Positions 15,378 through 23,762 of a stretch of 33,684 nt of DNA are shown in pieces. Origin of the DNA: Oscillospiraceae bacterium (lineage in GTDB: Bacteria > Bacillota_A > Clostridia > Oscillospirales > Ruminococcaceae). Location of the stretch: positions 1 to 33,684 of the forward strand of contig CAAFWX010000174.1 in NCBI GenBank assembly GCA_900766795.1. The letters run 5' to 3'. Made by a program: the position numbers and the translations under genes. A model generated the notes under the pieces. It was given only the letters and a program-made list of their open reading frames with translations. It was not told where the DNA came from and ran no database searches. The first letter of the stretch is position 1. Each line of letters begins with the position of its first letter.

Positions 15378-15512
15378 ATGAAAAGAACATACCAGCCTAA
15401 GAAGCTTCAGAGAAAGCACGAGCATGGCTTCATGAAGAGAATGGCTACCAAGAACGGCCGCAAGGTTCTCGCTCGCCGCCGCGCAAAGGGCAGAAAAAAG
15501 CTCACATACTGA
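15378..15512 (+). CDS. rpmH: 50S ribosomal protein L34
   Basis: L34 is a 44-residue, very basic protein of the large subunit. The sequence starts [20 protein letters not shown] and has the conserved [18 protein letters not shown] tail. I start it at ATG 15378, behind AAAGGGGG (15363-15370), not at an upstream in-frame codon. It leads the rpmH-rnpA-yidD-yidC-jag cluster that in most Firmicutes lies next to dnaA; here dnaA is not on the other side. Confidence 0.97.
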   Translation: MKRTYQPKKLQRKHEHGFMKRMATKNGRKVLARRRAKGRKKLTY

Positions 15513-15530
15513 TTTGATTGCGATTGACCT

Positions 15531-15884
15531 ATGTCTGATTTAAGGAAAAGGTATATTGTAATCAAAAGTGCCCGCGACTTCAGCTTTATGTTCAAGAAAA
15601 CAGAGCCGATTGTCACCTACGGTTTTGTCTGCTATATGCGTCCGCGGCGCGGAGGCTCTAACAGGCTCGGAATCGTGACCGGCAAAAAGGTTGGAAACGC
15701 GGTCAAGAGAAATCGGGCAAGGCGGATAATCAGAGAAGCATTCCGCCTTATTGACCCGGTCTTAAAAGAGAAAACACAAAAGCGTTATGATTTTATTTTT
15801 GTCGCAAGGGCAAAGACGCCGTCGCTTAAGATGCAGACTGTGCTCTCGCTGATGAAGAAAAATCTTCTGTCTAAGCTAACATGA
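15531..15884 (+). CDS. rnpA: Ribonuclease P protein component
   Basis: This small basic protein (117 residues) joins the catalytic RNase P RNA to mature tRNA 5' ends. The RNR signature is present as [14 protein letters not shown], along with [13 protein letters not shown] and [11 protein letters not shown]. The ribosome binding site is weak, so translation may be coupled to rpmH 18 bases upstream. The stop overlaps the yidD start by four bases (ATGA). Confidence 0.95.
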   Translation: MSDLRKRYIVIKSARDFSFMFKKTEPIVTYGFVCYMRPRRGGSNRLGIVTGKKVGNAVKRNRARRIIREAFRLIDPVLKEKTQKRYDFIFVARAKTPSLKMQTVLSLMKKNLLSKLT

Positions 15885-16168
15885 AATACATTCTGCTGGG
15901 AATAATCAAGCTATACAGACTTACGCTGTCAAAGACACTGCCGCGCTGCTGCCGCTTCTATCCAAGCTGTTCCGAATACGGGATGACCGCTATTCGGCGT
16001 TTTGGTGCGGTGAAGGGCGGTTATTTGACTTTATGGAGAATTTTTCGCTGCAACCCGTTCGGGCGCGGCGGATATGACCCCGTGCCGGAGAAATTCTGCT
16101 TTCGGCCCGAGAAATACGCTCCTCCCTTTCCCGAATCATGGAATGAGGACGCGCAGTCTGAACTCTGA
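15881..16168 (+). CDS. yidD: Membrane protein insertion efficiency factor YidD
   Basis: YidD is a small membrane-associated protein that helps the YidC insertase. The 95-residue protein contains the signature [20 protein letters not shown] and the later [15 protein letters not shown] motif. The N-terminal segment [14 protein letters not shown] is amphipathic. It overlaps rnpA by ATGA and is followed after about 100 bases by yidC. Confidence 0.95.
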   Translation: MKYILLGIIKLYRLTLSKTLPRCCRFYPSCSEYGMTAIRRFGAVKGGYLTLWRIFRCNPFGRGGYDPVPEKFCFRPEKYAPPFPESWNEDAQSEL

Positions 16169-16175
16169 ATACAGC

Positions 16176-16202
16176 ATACGGCGAGAGTACCCTTTGCCGT
16201 AT
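16176..16202 (+). promoter_or_regulatory. Hairpin between yidD and yidC
   Basis: ATACGGC (16176-16182) pairs perfectly with GCCGTAT (16196-16202) around a 13-base loop. There is no T run. It overlaps a possible upstream TTG start of yidC (16202), which argues against that start. Confidence 0.4.
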
Positions 16203-16270
16203 TGGGAATAGATATATATACAGTACTTCGGAACAAAAGACAGGAGCCGCCCCGCTGCTCCCGAAAGGAC

Positions 16271-17806
16271 GTGGACACTATACAGTTTTTATACAGCCTT
16301 ATAGGTACGCCCCTCGGCTACATCCTATACTTTATCTACAACTACCTGTTCAGCAATGTGGGTCTTGCAATACTGCTGTTCACCTTAATCATCAAGCTTG
16401 CAATGCTTCCGCTCGCAATCAAGCAGCAGAAGAACACCGCAAAATCCGCAATATTTGCTCCTAAAATAAAGGAAATCCAGACTAAGTACAAAAACAACCA
16501 GGAAAAGCAGCAGGAGGAGCTTGCAAAGCTTCAGCAGCAGGGCTATAACCCCATGGGCGGCTGCGGCTCTATGATTCTGACATTCCTTATACTGTTCGGC
16601 GTCCTCGACGTTGTATACAAGCCCATGACCCATATCGTGCATGTCCCAAGCGAAAAGATTGCCGGGATTATTCAGGAATCCTATGACATCGAACTGACAG
16701 CTGTCTTTGTAAACGAGGTCAGCAAGTCCGATGAGGACGTTGCTTCCATGAAAGAGGACGCGCGCACCAAGCACAACGGCATTGTCCGCGACGCGCAGCA
16801 GATTCTCGACTACTACAACGCTCACTGTCTTGCAGCGGGCGATTCCCCTAAGGATATGGCAGTTTTCAGCAGCGTGAACGCCGAGTCAAAGGCGCTCGTC
16901 AAGGCTGTGTTCAAGGACGCAATGCTTTCGGGCTATGCTGAAAACGAAAAGGTTACACTCCTCACCGATACCGACCTCTACAAGATTACCGACGCTGAAA
17001 ACAAGGAGCTGAAAACCCTCTCCAGCGACTCGGAGATTGCAGAATACAAGGCTTCGCACTCCTTCTCGGACGCCACCAGAAGCGCGCTGACCACCGTGCA
17101 GAACCACTTCGGAATGTACAAGGTAACAGCGCTCGACACCCTGAACTTCCAGACCACAAGCGCGCTCCAGAGAGAGCTTTACGCGCTGGAAACCTTCGGA
17201 ACGCAAAACTATAAGGACATATTCGACGAGCGCGTTGTCGGAACAGAACTGAAAGCAGAGCTTGTCGCTCTTTACGACAATCTCAACTTCCTCGGCATTC
17301 CGCTCGGTCAGGTTCCATGGGAGCACATGGGCTTCCCCATGATTCTGGTTCCTATCGTTTCGTTCCTGATGGCGCTTCTTCAGACGTTCATCTCCAACAA
17401 GCAGATGGAGCAGAATAACCCCGAGTCGGCAGCAACGATGGGCAGCATGAAAATCACAATGTACATCATGCCGCTGTTCTCTCTGTTCCTCGCATTCACC
17501 ATTCCCGCGGGAGCAGGCTTCTACTGGACGATAAGCTACGTTTTCGGTATCATACAGACCATAGTTCTCAACAAGCTTTACAGCCCCGAAAAGCTTAAAG
17601 CGGAGGCAGAGGCTGAATATGCCGCAAAAATGAAAACCATTAACGTAACCGCCACAAGAGTCCGCAATACGGACAACGACAACTCTCTTCACGAATACAA
17701 CGGAGAGCAGCTCTCTCAAAAGGAAATCAACCGCCGCAAGCTTGCCGAAGCCCGCAAGGCAGACGCGCTGAAATACGGCGAGGAATATCACGACGACGAT
17801 GAATAA
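16271..17806 (+). CDS. yidC: Membrane protein insertase YidC/Oxa1 family with large extracytoplasmic insertion
   Basis: YidC inserts and folds membrane proteins. From GTG 16271 it is 511 residues, far longer than the usual 220-300 of clostridial members. Residues 8-50 hold TM1 and the start of the cytoplasmic C1 hairpin (AIKQQKNTAK). TM2 is about 98-118 and the conserved LNFLGIPLGQ lies at 338-347. TM3-TM5 cover about 355-435. Between TM2 and LNFLG is an acidic, helical insertion of about 215 residues (118-335), expected outside the membrane. The C-terminal tail is charged and cytoplasmic. The start is uncertain: AAAGGA ends only one base before the GTG, and a TTG at 16202 is the alternative. 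Family assignment is firm. Confidence 0.93.
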   Translation: MDTIQFLYSLIGTPLGYILYFIYNYLFSNVGLAILLFTLIIKLAMLPLAIKQQKNTAKSAIFAPKIKEIQTKYKNNQEKQQEELAKLQQQGYNPMGGCGSMILTFLILFGVLDVVYKPMTHIVHVPSEKIAGIIQESYDIELTAVFVNEVSKSDEDVASMKEDARTKHNGIVRDAQQILDYYNAHCLAAGDSPKDMAVFSSVNAESKALVKAVFKDAMLSGYAENEKVTLLTDTDLYKITDAENKELKTLSSDSEIAEYKASHSFSDATRSALTTVQNHFGMYKVTALDTLNFQTTSALQRELYALETFGTQNYKDIFDERVVGTELKAELVALYDNLNFLGIPLGQVPWEHMGFPMILVPIVSFLMALLQTFISNKQMEQNNPESAATMGSMKITMYIMPLFSLFLAFTIPAGAGFYWTISYVFGIIQTIVLNKLYSPEKLKAEAEAEYAAKMKTINVTATRVRNTDNDNSLHEYNGEQLSQKEINRRKLAEARKADALKYGEEYHDDDE

Positions 17807-17823
17807 TCGCAGAAGGGAAACTT

Positions 17824-18792
17824 ATGGAAAAAGAATTCAAGGCAAAAACCGTTGACGAAGCAAAGGCTCTTGCAGAGCAGGAGTTCGGAGTTTCCGCAGA
17901 TGAAATTGAGTTTGAGATTCTCGAGCAGCCCAAGAAGTCGCTTTTCGGAATGAAGGGCGAGGCAAGAGTGCGCGCGATATACGAAGCCCCCGCGCAGCCT
18001 GCCGAGCAGCCCGCTCCTGCCGCTGAGGAAGCCGAAGCCGAAGAAGCAGCGACCGTATCCTTCGAGGACGAGGAAGCCGCAGAGAGCACTCTCCCCGAGG
18101 ACTTTGACATCAACTCCAGCCTTAAGGTTAAGGCAGCGGTTGAGTATCTGACGGACGTTCTTCACGCACTGAAGCTTGAGAACTTCACCATCACTCCCAT
18201 AAAGCGCGACGGAAACGTTGTGCTTGACATCTCGGGCGAAAAGCTTGGCGTTGTTATCGGAAAGCGCGGAGAAACCCTCGACGCAATCCAGTACCTCACC
18301 ATTCTCGCCTCCAACCGCACAGAGGAGAGCTACTGCCGCATCTCCATCGACTGCAACGGCTACCGCGACAAGCGCCGCGAAACCCTCGAGTCGCTCGCAA
18401 AGCGCACCTCTGCAAAGGTAATCAAGCAGGGCAGAAAAATCGCTCTCGAGCCGATGAACCCCTACGAGCGCAGAATTATTCACAGCTGCGTTTCCGAAAT
18501 CGAGGGCGTATCCAGCCACTCCACAGGCACAGAGCCTTACAGAAAGGTCGTAATTTACGCTGACAAGCCCAAATTCGACAACCGCCGCCGCGGGAACCGC
18601 GACAGAGGAAACAGAGGAGAGGGCGGCTCTGCAAGAAGCTACAAGCAGTCCAGCGGATTCTCCACCAGCTTTGAGCGCGAGTACAAGCGCAGAGCATACG
18701 AGCCTGACGAAAATGCAGACGCAGGCGAGTTCTCCAAGGAAACGGTTGACGCCGAGAGAAGCGCAACTCTCTACGGCAAAATCGAGCTTTAA
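17824..18792 (+). CDS. jag: RNA-binding protein Jag/KhpB (EloR)
   Basis: Jag/KhpB is a KH-R3H RNA-binding protein that in Gram-positives works with KhpA in control of cell elongation. The 322-residue protein has an N-terminal Jag_N domain (residues 1-57, with KSLFGMKGEARV). An Ala/Glu-rich linker (58-95) follows. The type II KH domain spans about 110-185 (VVIGKRGETLDAIQYL). The R3H domain spans about 190-250, ending in HSTGTEPYRKVVIY. A basic and acidic disordered tail rich in Arg and Gly (255-322) closes the protein. AGAAGGGAAAC precedes the ATG, 17 bases after yidC, so it belongs to that operon. Confidence 0.95.
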   Translation: MEKEFKAKTVDEAKALAEQEFGVSADEIEFEILEQPKKSLFGMKGEARVRAIYEAPAQPAEQPAPAAEEAEAEEAATVSFEDEEAAESTLPEDFDINSSLKVKAAVEYLTDVLHALKLENFTITPIKRDGNVVLDISGEKLGVVIGKRGETLDAIQYLTILASNRTEESYCRISIDCNGYRDKRRETLESLAKRTSAKVIKQGRKIALEPMNPYERRIIHSCVSEIEGVSSHSTGTEPYRKVVIYADKPKFDNRRRGNRDRGNRGEGGSARSYKQSSGFSTSFEREYKRRAYEPDENADAGEFSKETVDAERSATLYGKIEL

Positions 18793-18873
18793 TTTTTAAC
18801 CACTGCGCACCGAAGGCTAAGCCTGCGGCGCGTTGACAGCCCACCGGATTCAAGAAAGGAAGTGCTTTTTACC

Positions 18874-19359
18874 ATGGCTTATTCAGAAGACCTGTACGAG
18901 TACGTCAAAAGATATTTTGGCGAGGACAATGCACACTACGAGGAAGACGAGGAGCATGGCTATTTCACAGCCAATTACAGCGTAGGAAACAAGGACAACG
19001 AAAGCTCCATTTCCTCCTGCCGGCTTCACATTCTCATCCATCAGGACGGCTTTACCATGAGATTTGCTGTTCGCGGCATAAAGTCCAAGGAAAAGGCAAA
19101 GCCCTATGTTGCACTGCTTCTTGCTTACATCAACGACGGTATGCGCTACGGCAACTTTGAGATGGACATGAGCGACGGCGAGGTTGCATACAAGTGCAGC
19201 AACCTTTTCCCCGAGGATTCTGATTACTCCTATGAGTATTTTGACAAAATCGTTTGCCTCGGTCTTTCCATGCTCAAGCGCTACGCTGACGCTCTGGTGC
19301 CCATCATGCTGGGTTACTCGCAGGATTGCAAGGCTGCATACGACAGCTGCGACAACTAA
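18874..19359 (+). CDS. YbjN-like protein
   Basis: The 161-residue cytoplasmic protein resembles the YbjN family (small alpha/beta proteins with a type III secretion chaperone-like fold). The best match is AYINDGMRYGNFEMDMSDGE followed by VAYKCSNLFPEDS. The first 40 residues are highly acidic. GAAAGGAAGTG lies upstream; the ATG at 18874 is preferred over a GTG at 18862 inside that site. It is the last gene before a strong terminator and probably the distal gene of the rpmH-jag operon. Its function in Firmicutes is unknown. Confidence 0.75.
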   Translation: MAYSEDLYEYVKRYFGEDNAHYEEDEEHGYFTANYSVGNKDNESSISSCRLHILIHQDGFTMRFAVRGIKSKEKAKPYVALLLAYINDGMRYGNFEMDMSDGEVAYKCSNLFPEDSDYSYEYFDKIVCLGLSMLKRYADALVPIMLGYSQDCKAAYDSCDN

Positions 19360-19386
19360 TCGCACCGCATACATACTAAACCACAC

Positions 19387-19411
19387 GGGGTCGGTTCGCC
19401 GACCCCTTTTT
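19387..19411 (+). terminator. Rho-independent terminator ending the rpmH-jag-ybjN operon
   Basis: GGGGTCGG (19387-19394) and CCGACCCC (19399-19406) form a perfect stem closed by a stable TTCG tetraloop, followed by TTTTT. Confidence 0.93.
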
Positions 19412-19449
19412 CCTGCGCTGATTTTCCTCGGACACAAGCAAATTCTCCC

Positions 19450-19478
19450 TTGAAATTATCGGCGAAATAGACTATAAT
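19450..19478 (+). promoter_or_regulatory. Promoter of the GH74 lipoprotein gene
   Basis: TTGAAA (19450-19455) and TATAAT (19473-19478) are 17 bases apart. The start near 19485 leaves a short leader before the ATG at 19522. Confidence 0.8.
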
Positions 19479-19521
19479 ATAAATGGCACACCAATCAGAA
19501 CCCACAACAAGGAGATTTTCA

Positions 19522-21777
19522 ATGAAGAAACAATACTTATGCCTGCTGACAGCAGCGGCTTGCCTGCTGACGGGCTGCTCAAAGGAGAACGCATCCTCCG
19601 ACTCAGATGTGACCCCGACCGAATCCTCTGTTCCCGACAGCTCGGTTTCTGTGGAGCTTGACCCTGCTGACGCGGCAGATGTTCCCTACACATGGGGGAA
19701 TGTCGTCATCGGCTGCGGCGGCTACACCCCCGAGATTTACTACAACGCGGGCGAGGAGGGGCTTATCTACGCGCGAACCGATATCGGCGGCGCCTACCGT
19801 CTGGACAAGGACACCAACACTTGGATTCCGCTCACCGACGAGTTCAACTCCCACGAATACAGCTTCTACGGCATTGACGGTCTTGCAACCGACCCCGTGG
19901 AAACCAACCGCGTCTACCTGCTTGCGGGAATGTACACCACGGGCTGGCTTGAGATAAGCAACGCCTATATTCTCCGCTCGGAGGACTACGGCAATACATG
20001 GAGTCAGGTTCCGCTGGAGTTCTCCGCGGGAGGAAACGAACCCAACCGCTTTTGCGACCGTCTGGAAATCGACCCCAAGGACAACAAGACGCTTTATGCG
20101 GGCGCGCGTGACGGCTCGCTGTGGAAAAGCACGAACTACGGCGAAAGCTGGGAAAAGCTTCCCCTGCCTGTCGTTGAGCTGTATCAGGAGAGCGGATATA
20201 CCTTCGGCGTGACCTTTATAAGCTTTGACGAGTTCGGCACGCTGTATGTCGGTGTTGCGGGAAAGGGAACGGACTGCCGCATTTTCACAAGTACTGACGG
20301 CGGGGCTTCCTTTGCGCCGCTCGCGGGGCAGCCTAACGCAAAGATTCCCTATCACGGCGTACCCGACAACAACGGACATATGTACTTTGTATTCAGCGCA
20401 GCCGCAGGTCCTTATCAGGTCAACGGCGGCACTGTCCGCAAATACACCATCGCAAGCGGCGAGTGGGAGGACGTAACCCCGACCGAGCTTGTCAACGGCG
20501 CAGGCGACCTTGAGGTAGACCCCGCAAATCCCGACATACTCACCGTTTCCTCGATAGGAAAGTGGGGAGCAAACGAAAACGACTGCCTGTACCGCTCGCT
20601 TGACGGCGGCAAGACCTGGAGCAGCATTTTCACAGGCGATGGCAACGACAGGAAATTCACCGTGGACTACTCCGAAACGCCGTGGCTCGATTGGGGCGGC
20701 GAAACCGCTAAGATGGGCTGGATGATGGGCGATATCGCCATCAACCCCTTTGACGGAAACGACATGATGTACGGCACAGGCGCCACCATCATGCGAACAA
20801 AGAACCTCGGCGACTGGGACAACGGCGGCACGGTACAGTTCACCGTTGTAAGCAAGGGCTATGAGGAAACCAACGTTTCCGCCCTTGTCGCTCCCGCAAC
20901 AGGCGATGTCCGGCTTTACTCCGCGATGTGGGATTTGGACGGCTTCTCTCATAAGGACGTGGACGCTGCTCCCGACAAGATAAACAACAACGGCTCTTTC
21001 AGCTCCTCGGACGATATCGCCTGCGCATGGCTGTCGCCCAATATCGTGGCGCGCTGCGGAAGCGGAAGCCAGATAATCGAGCTTTCCACCGACAGCGGCG
21101 AAACATGGAAATCCATCAAACCCAAGGACGCAAAGGGCGAAGGCGGAAGCGTTGCGGTTAATGCGGACGGCTCCGCTATCTACTGGACAAACGACAGCAA
21201 CACCAATATTTTTGTCACCTACGACCTCGGCGAAAACTGGACCACAATCGAGCGTCCTTTTGTCAAGGCGAACATCACCTGCGACTGCAACGACCCTGAC
21301 ACGGTTTATGTTTTTGCGGGCGGCTCTATGTACATCTCCCGCGACAAGGGCGCTAGCTGGACAACACTCCCGCAGATGACCCCCATGTCGGGACACATTG
21401 TGTCCGACCCCTCTGAAGCGGGCGTAAGCTACATTGTTTCCACCGCAGGCGGAATGTACAGAGTGGGCAGCTACGGCGAGGACGAGAACGACTACAAGCG
21501 CAACCCCGCCTTTGCTTCGGTAAATCAGCTTGCATTCGGCAAGGCGCAGAGCGAGGGCGCGCCCCTTGCGATGTATGTCATCGGCACAAAGAAGGACACC
21601 GATTTTATCGGAGTTTACCGCTCGGTTGACGGCGGCGAAACATGGCAGCGCATAAACGACGGAAAGCACGAGTTCGGCGCAATCGGAACCTCCCTCGCAG
21701 CGGACATGCGCGAGTTCGGCACGGTTTATTTCGGCACCAACGGCAGAGGAATCATTATGGGCAGAAGCGCAGAATAA
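19522..21777 (+). CDS. Lipoprotein glycoside hydrolase family 74 (xyloglucanase-type)
   Basis: This 751-residue surface lipoprotein (lipobox LLTGC, Cys19) matches GH74 endo-xyloglucanases, which cut the beta-1,4-glucan backbone of xyloglucan. After a Ser/Asp-rich linker the first propeller begins YTWGNVVIGCGGYTPEIYYN. The predicted catalytic base is Asp87 in ARTDIGGAYR. The acid may be Asp471 in AMWDLDGF, placed by spacing and motif, so less certain. At least seven Asp-box turns are visible (RSEDYGNTW, RSLDGGKTW, LSTDSGETW, RSVDGGETW and others), forming two seven-bladed propellers. No dockerin or CBM is present. AAGGAG sets ATG 19522. A second lipoprotein gene follows 19 bases downstream. 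Confidence 0.92.
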   Translation: MKKQYLCLLTAAACLLTGCSKENASSDSDVTPTESSVPDSSVSVELDPADAADVPYTWGNVVIGCGGYTPEIYYNAGEEGLIYARTDIGGAYRLDKDTNTWIPLTDEFNSHEYSFYGIDGLATDPVETNRVYLLAGMYTTGWLEISNAYILRSEDYGNTWSQVPLEFSAGGNEPNRFCDRLEIDPKDNKTLYAGARDGSLWKSTNYGESWEKLPLPVVELYQESGYTFGVTFISFDEFGTLYVGVAGKGTDCRIFTSTDGGASFAPLAGQPNAKIPYHGVPDNNGHMYFVFSAAAGPYQVNGGTVRKYTIASGEWEDVTPTELVNGAGDLEVDPANPDILTVSSIGKWGANENDCLYRSLDGGKTWSSIFTGDGNDRKFTVDYSETPWLDWGGETAKMGWMMGDIAINPFDGNDMMYGTGATIMRTKNLGDWDNGGTVQFTVVSKGYEETNVSALVAPATGDVRLYSAMWDLDGFSHKDVDAAPDKINNNGSFSSSDDIACAWLSPNIVARCGSGSQIIELSTDSGETWKSIKPKDAKGEGGSVAVNADGSAIYWTNDSNTNIFVTYDLGENWTTIERPFVKANITCDCNDPDTVYVFAGGSMYISRDKGASWTTLPQMTPMSGHIVSDPSEAGVSYIVSTAGGMYRVGSYGEDENDYKRNPAFASVNQLAFGKAQSEGAPLAMYVIGTKKDTDFIGVYRSVDGGETWQRINDGKHEFGAIGTSLAADMREFGTVYFGTNGRGIIMGRSAE

Positions 21778-21796
21778 GCGCTTGGAAAGGGACAAA

Positions 21797-22537
21797 ATGA
21801 AAAAAACGCTTTCAGCCGCGTTGTTAGCGCTCGGGCTTTTGACAGGCTGCGCGAGCAGCGAGGTTAGCTCTGAAAACAGCGCTCCCGCCGCCGCAATCGG
21901 CACGCAAACCGTCAACACCTCCGAACAAACAACCACTTTCTCAGCCGACGCCACAGCCCCCGAAAACGAATCCGCACCCGAGCAAGAATCTTCGCTCGAT
22001 ATCAGCGGTGTATGGCAGACGTTCAGCGAGAGCGGGTCAAACGGGTGCTATTACCTGTTTAACGCCGACCACACGGGCAGCTCTCTCAGCATGGCATACG
22101 GAATGGGAGTACCTCTCAGGTGGGAAGTCGCCGACGGAAAGGGAACCTTTCACATGGGCGCGGAAGATATTGTCGAATATGCGGACGTGACCCTTGACGG
22201 AGATACGCTCACCCTGTCTTGGGAGGAGTCCGAGCCGCAAACACTTTCAAAGGTTGCCGACAGCGCCGAGGACTTCACGTTCTTCAGCAACGAGGAGCTT
22301 GCGCAGATGGCTCTGAATTTCTACACCGAGCAGAAAGGCTATACCCCCACTATCTGCGACACGCAGAGCAACCCCGACGGCACAGTAACCATTCATCTTT
22401 ATGACATTGTGGACGACCACACCGCAACCTTGGCATGGTACACCATAAGCCGCTTTACTGCCGAGGGCACGGACGACATCATGAGCGAACCTGTGTCCTT
22501 TGCGGGAGTTTCCTCCGAGCCTGTCGCAGCGGGATAA
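21797..22537 (+). CDS. Putative lipoprotein of unknown function
   Basis: The 246-residue protein starts with a lipoprotein signal (LLTGC, Cys18) and a Ser/Thr/Glu-rich linker of about 50 residues. A globular domain follows in two halves. The first (about 68-155) has alternating strands, with ISGVWQTF and LFNADHTGSS, like the lipocalin-type stress or copper-resistance lipoproteins that begin with a Gly-x-Trp motif. The second (about 165-235) carries YTPTICDTQSNPDGTVTIHLYD. I cannot name the family. The start at 21797 follows GAAAGGGA (21785-21792). It lies 19 bases after the GH74 gene, so it is in the same operon and may act at the same surface. Confidence 0.78.
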   Translation: MKKTLSAALLALGLLTGCASSEVSSENSAPAAAIGTQTVNTSEQTTTFSADATAPENESAPEQESSLDISGVWQTFSESGSNGCYYLFNADHTGSSLSMAYGMGVPLRWEVADGKGTFHMGAEDIVEYADVTLDGDTLTLSWEESEPQTLSKVADSAEDFTFFSNEELAQMALNFYTEQKGYTPTICDTQSNPDGTVTIHLYDIVDDHTATLAWYTISRFTAEGTDDIMSEPVSFAGVSSEPVAAG

Positions 22538-22550
22538 CGCACAAAACATA

Positions 22551-22586
22551 AAAAAGGGACGGCAGCACACCGTCCCTTTATTTTTA
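22551..22586. terminator. Bidirectional terminator between the lipoprotein gene and cheB
   Basis: AAAGGGACGG pairs with CCGTCCCTTT around a seven-base CAGCACA loop (22563-22569). The A run on one side and TTTATTTTT on the other suit termination from both convergent genes. Confidence 0.9.
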
Positions 22587-22596
22587 CACAAATCAC

Positions 22597-23649
22597 TTAG
22601 TACAGCTGGTTCAGAATGATTTCGGCAATGTTGTAAAGCGGAGCCTGCACCTCCACCGCGCCGATATTGAACGCCTCCATCGGCATACCGTAGACAACGC
22701 AGCTCTCCTTGTCCTGACCTACGGTAAATGCGCCGCTATTGCGCATTTTCAGCAGACCCTCTGCGCCGTCCTTGCCCATGCCCGTGAAGATTGCGCCGAT
22801 TGCATTTGCGCCCGCAACCTCCGATACACTGGTAAACAGCACGTCAACCGACGGGCAGTGCCCCGAAACCTTATCCCCGGGCTTTGAGGAAACATACCAG
22901 CCCTGCCTGTCCTTGCACAGCCGCAGGTGATTCTCTCCCGCACCGACAATGACAAGCCCACGGCGCAGCCTGTCGCCGTCCTCCGCCTCCTTGACCTCCA
23001 TTCGGCAGGAGCGGTTAAGCCTGTCGGCATAAAGCTTTGTGAAGCCCGCAGGCATGTGCTGAACGATAAGCACAGGCGGCGTGTCCTCAGGGAATGCCCT
23101 CACCACCTGCTCAAGCGCTTCCGTGCCGCCCGTGGACGCGCCCAGCGCAATCAGCGCGTCGCTTTTCCTGAGCCTTGCGGTCCTGATGGTTGACGGCGCC
23201 GCGGCAGGCTTTGCCGCAACAACCGCGCTCTGCATGGGCGCCTGCTTGACAAGCGCCGGCTTCTTCGCATAGGCGCGCTTTATCGAAACGCAAAGCTGCT
23301 CGGCGAATTTCTCCATGTCAAGGCTGGTGCGGGTAAGCGGCTTTTGGATAAACTCAAGCGCCCCCGCCTCTGCCGCCGCAGCCCTCTTGTCGGGAAGCGA
23401 GGACACGATTATCGTTGGGACATAATACTGCGGCAGCAGCTTCTTCAGAAACGCAATTCCGTCCATGCGCGGCATTTCCACGTCAAGGGTCATGACGTCG
23501 GGGTCGCACTTCAGAATCAGGTCGCGCGCCGCATAAGCGTCACCCGCCATTCCCACAACATCAATCATTTCATCGCGGCGGATATATCTTGCAAGAATCT
23601 CTCTGAACAGAATCGAGTCGTCTACCACCAGCAGCTTTATTCTTTTCAT
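22597..23649 (-). CDS. cheB: Chemotaxis response regulator protein-glutamate methylesterase CheB
   Basis: CheB removes methyl groups from chemoreceptors, and in many bacteria deamidates them. Phosphorylation by CheA activates it. From ATG 23649 it is 350 residues; GGGAG about nine bases upstream supports this over an open frame starting 33 codons earlier. The receiver domain (1-120) has Asp10-Asp11 in VVDDS, the phospho-acceptor Asp56 and Lys103 in IQKPL. A linker of about 40 residues follows. The esterase domain has the triad Ser172 (ASTGG), His198 (VQHMP) and Asp294 (GMGKDG). It is the last gene of cheA-W-R-B. Confidence 0.96.
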   Translation of the reverse strand: MKRIKLLVVDDSILFREILARYIRRDEMIDVVGMAGDAYAARDLILKCDPDVMTLDVEMPRMDGIAFLKKLLPQYYVPTIIVSSLPDKRAAAAEAGALEFIQKPLTRTSLDMEKFAEQLCVSIKRAYAKKPALVKQAPMQSAVVAAKPAAAPSTIRTARLRKSDALIALGASTGGTEALEQVVRAFPEDTPPVLIVQHMPAGFTKLYADRLNRSCRMEVKEAEDGDRLRRGLVIVGAGENHLRLCKDRQGWYVSSKPGDKVSGHCPSVDVLFTSVSEVAGANAIGAIFTGMGKDGAEGLLKMRNSGAFTVGQDKESCVVYGMPMEAFNIGAVEVQAPLYNIAEIILNQLY

Positions 23650-23762
23650 TTGCAAAAACTCCCTTTTTTCACGCTCAAACAAACGGGGACGGAAAGCCCT
23701 GCCCATTATCGGGCGGCAGCTTTTCATCCCCAAATGAATGCGGGACATGCGATGACCCCGCC

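Noticed and set aside
19603..21954. 783-codon open frame on the minus strand
   Set aside because: It is antisense to the GH74 gene, whose motifs, lipobox, promoter and ribosome binding site are all clear. The antisense translation is low-complexity and has no start signal.
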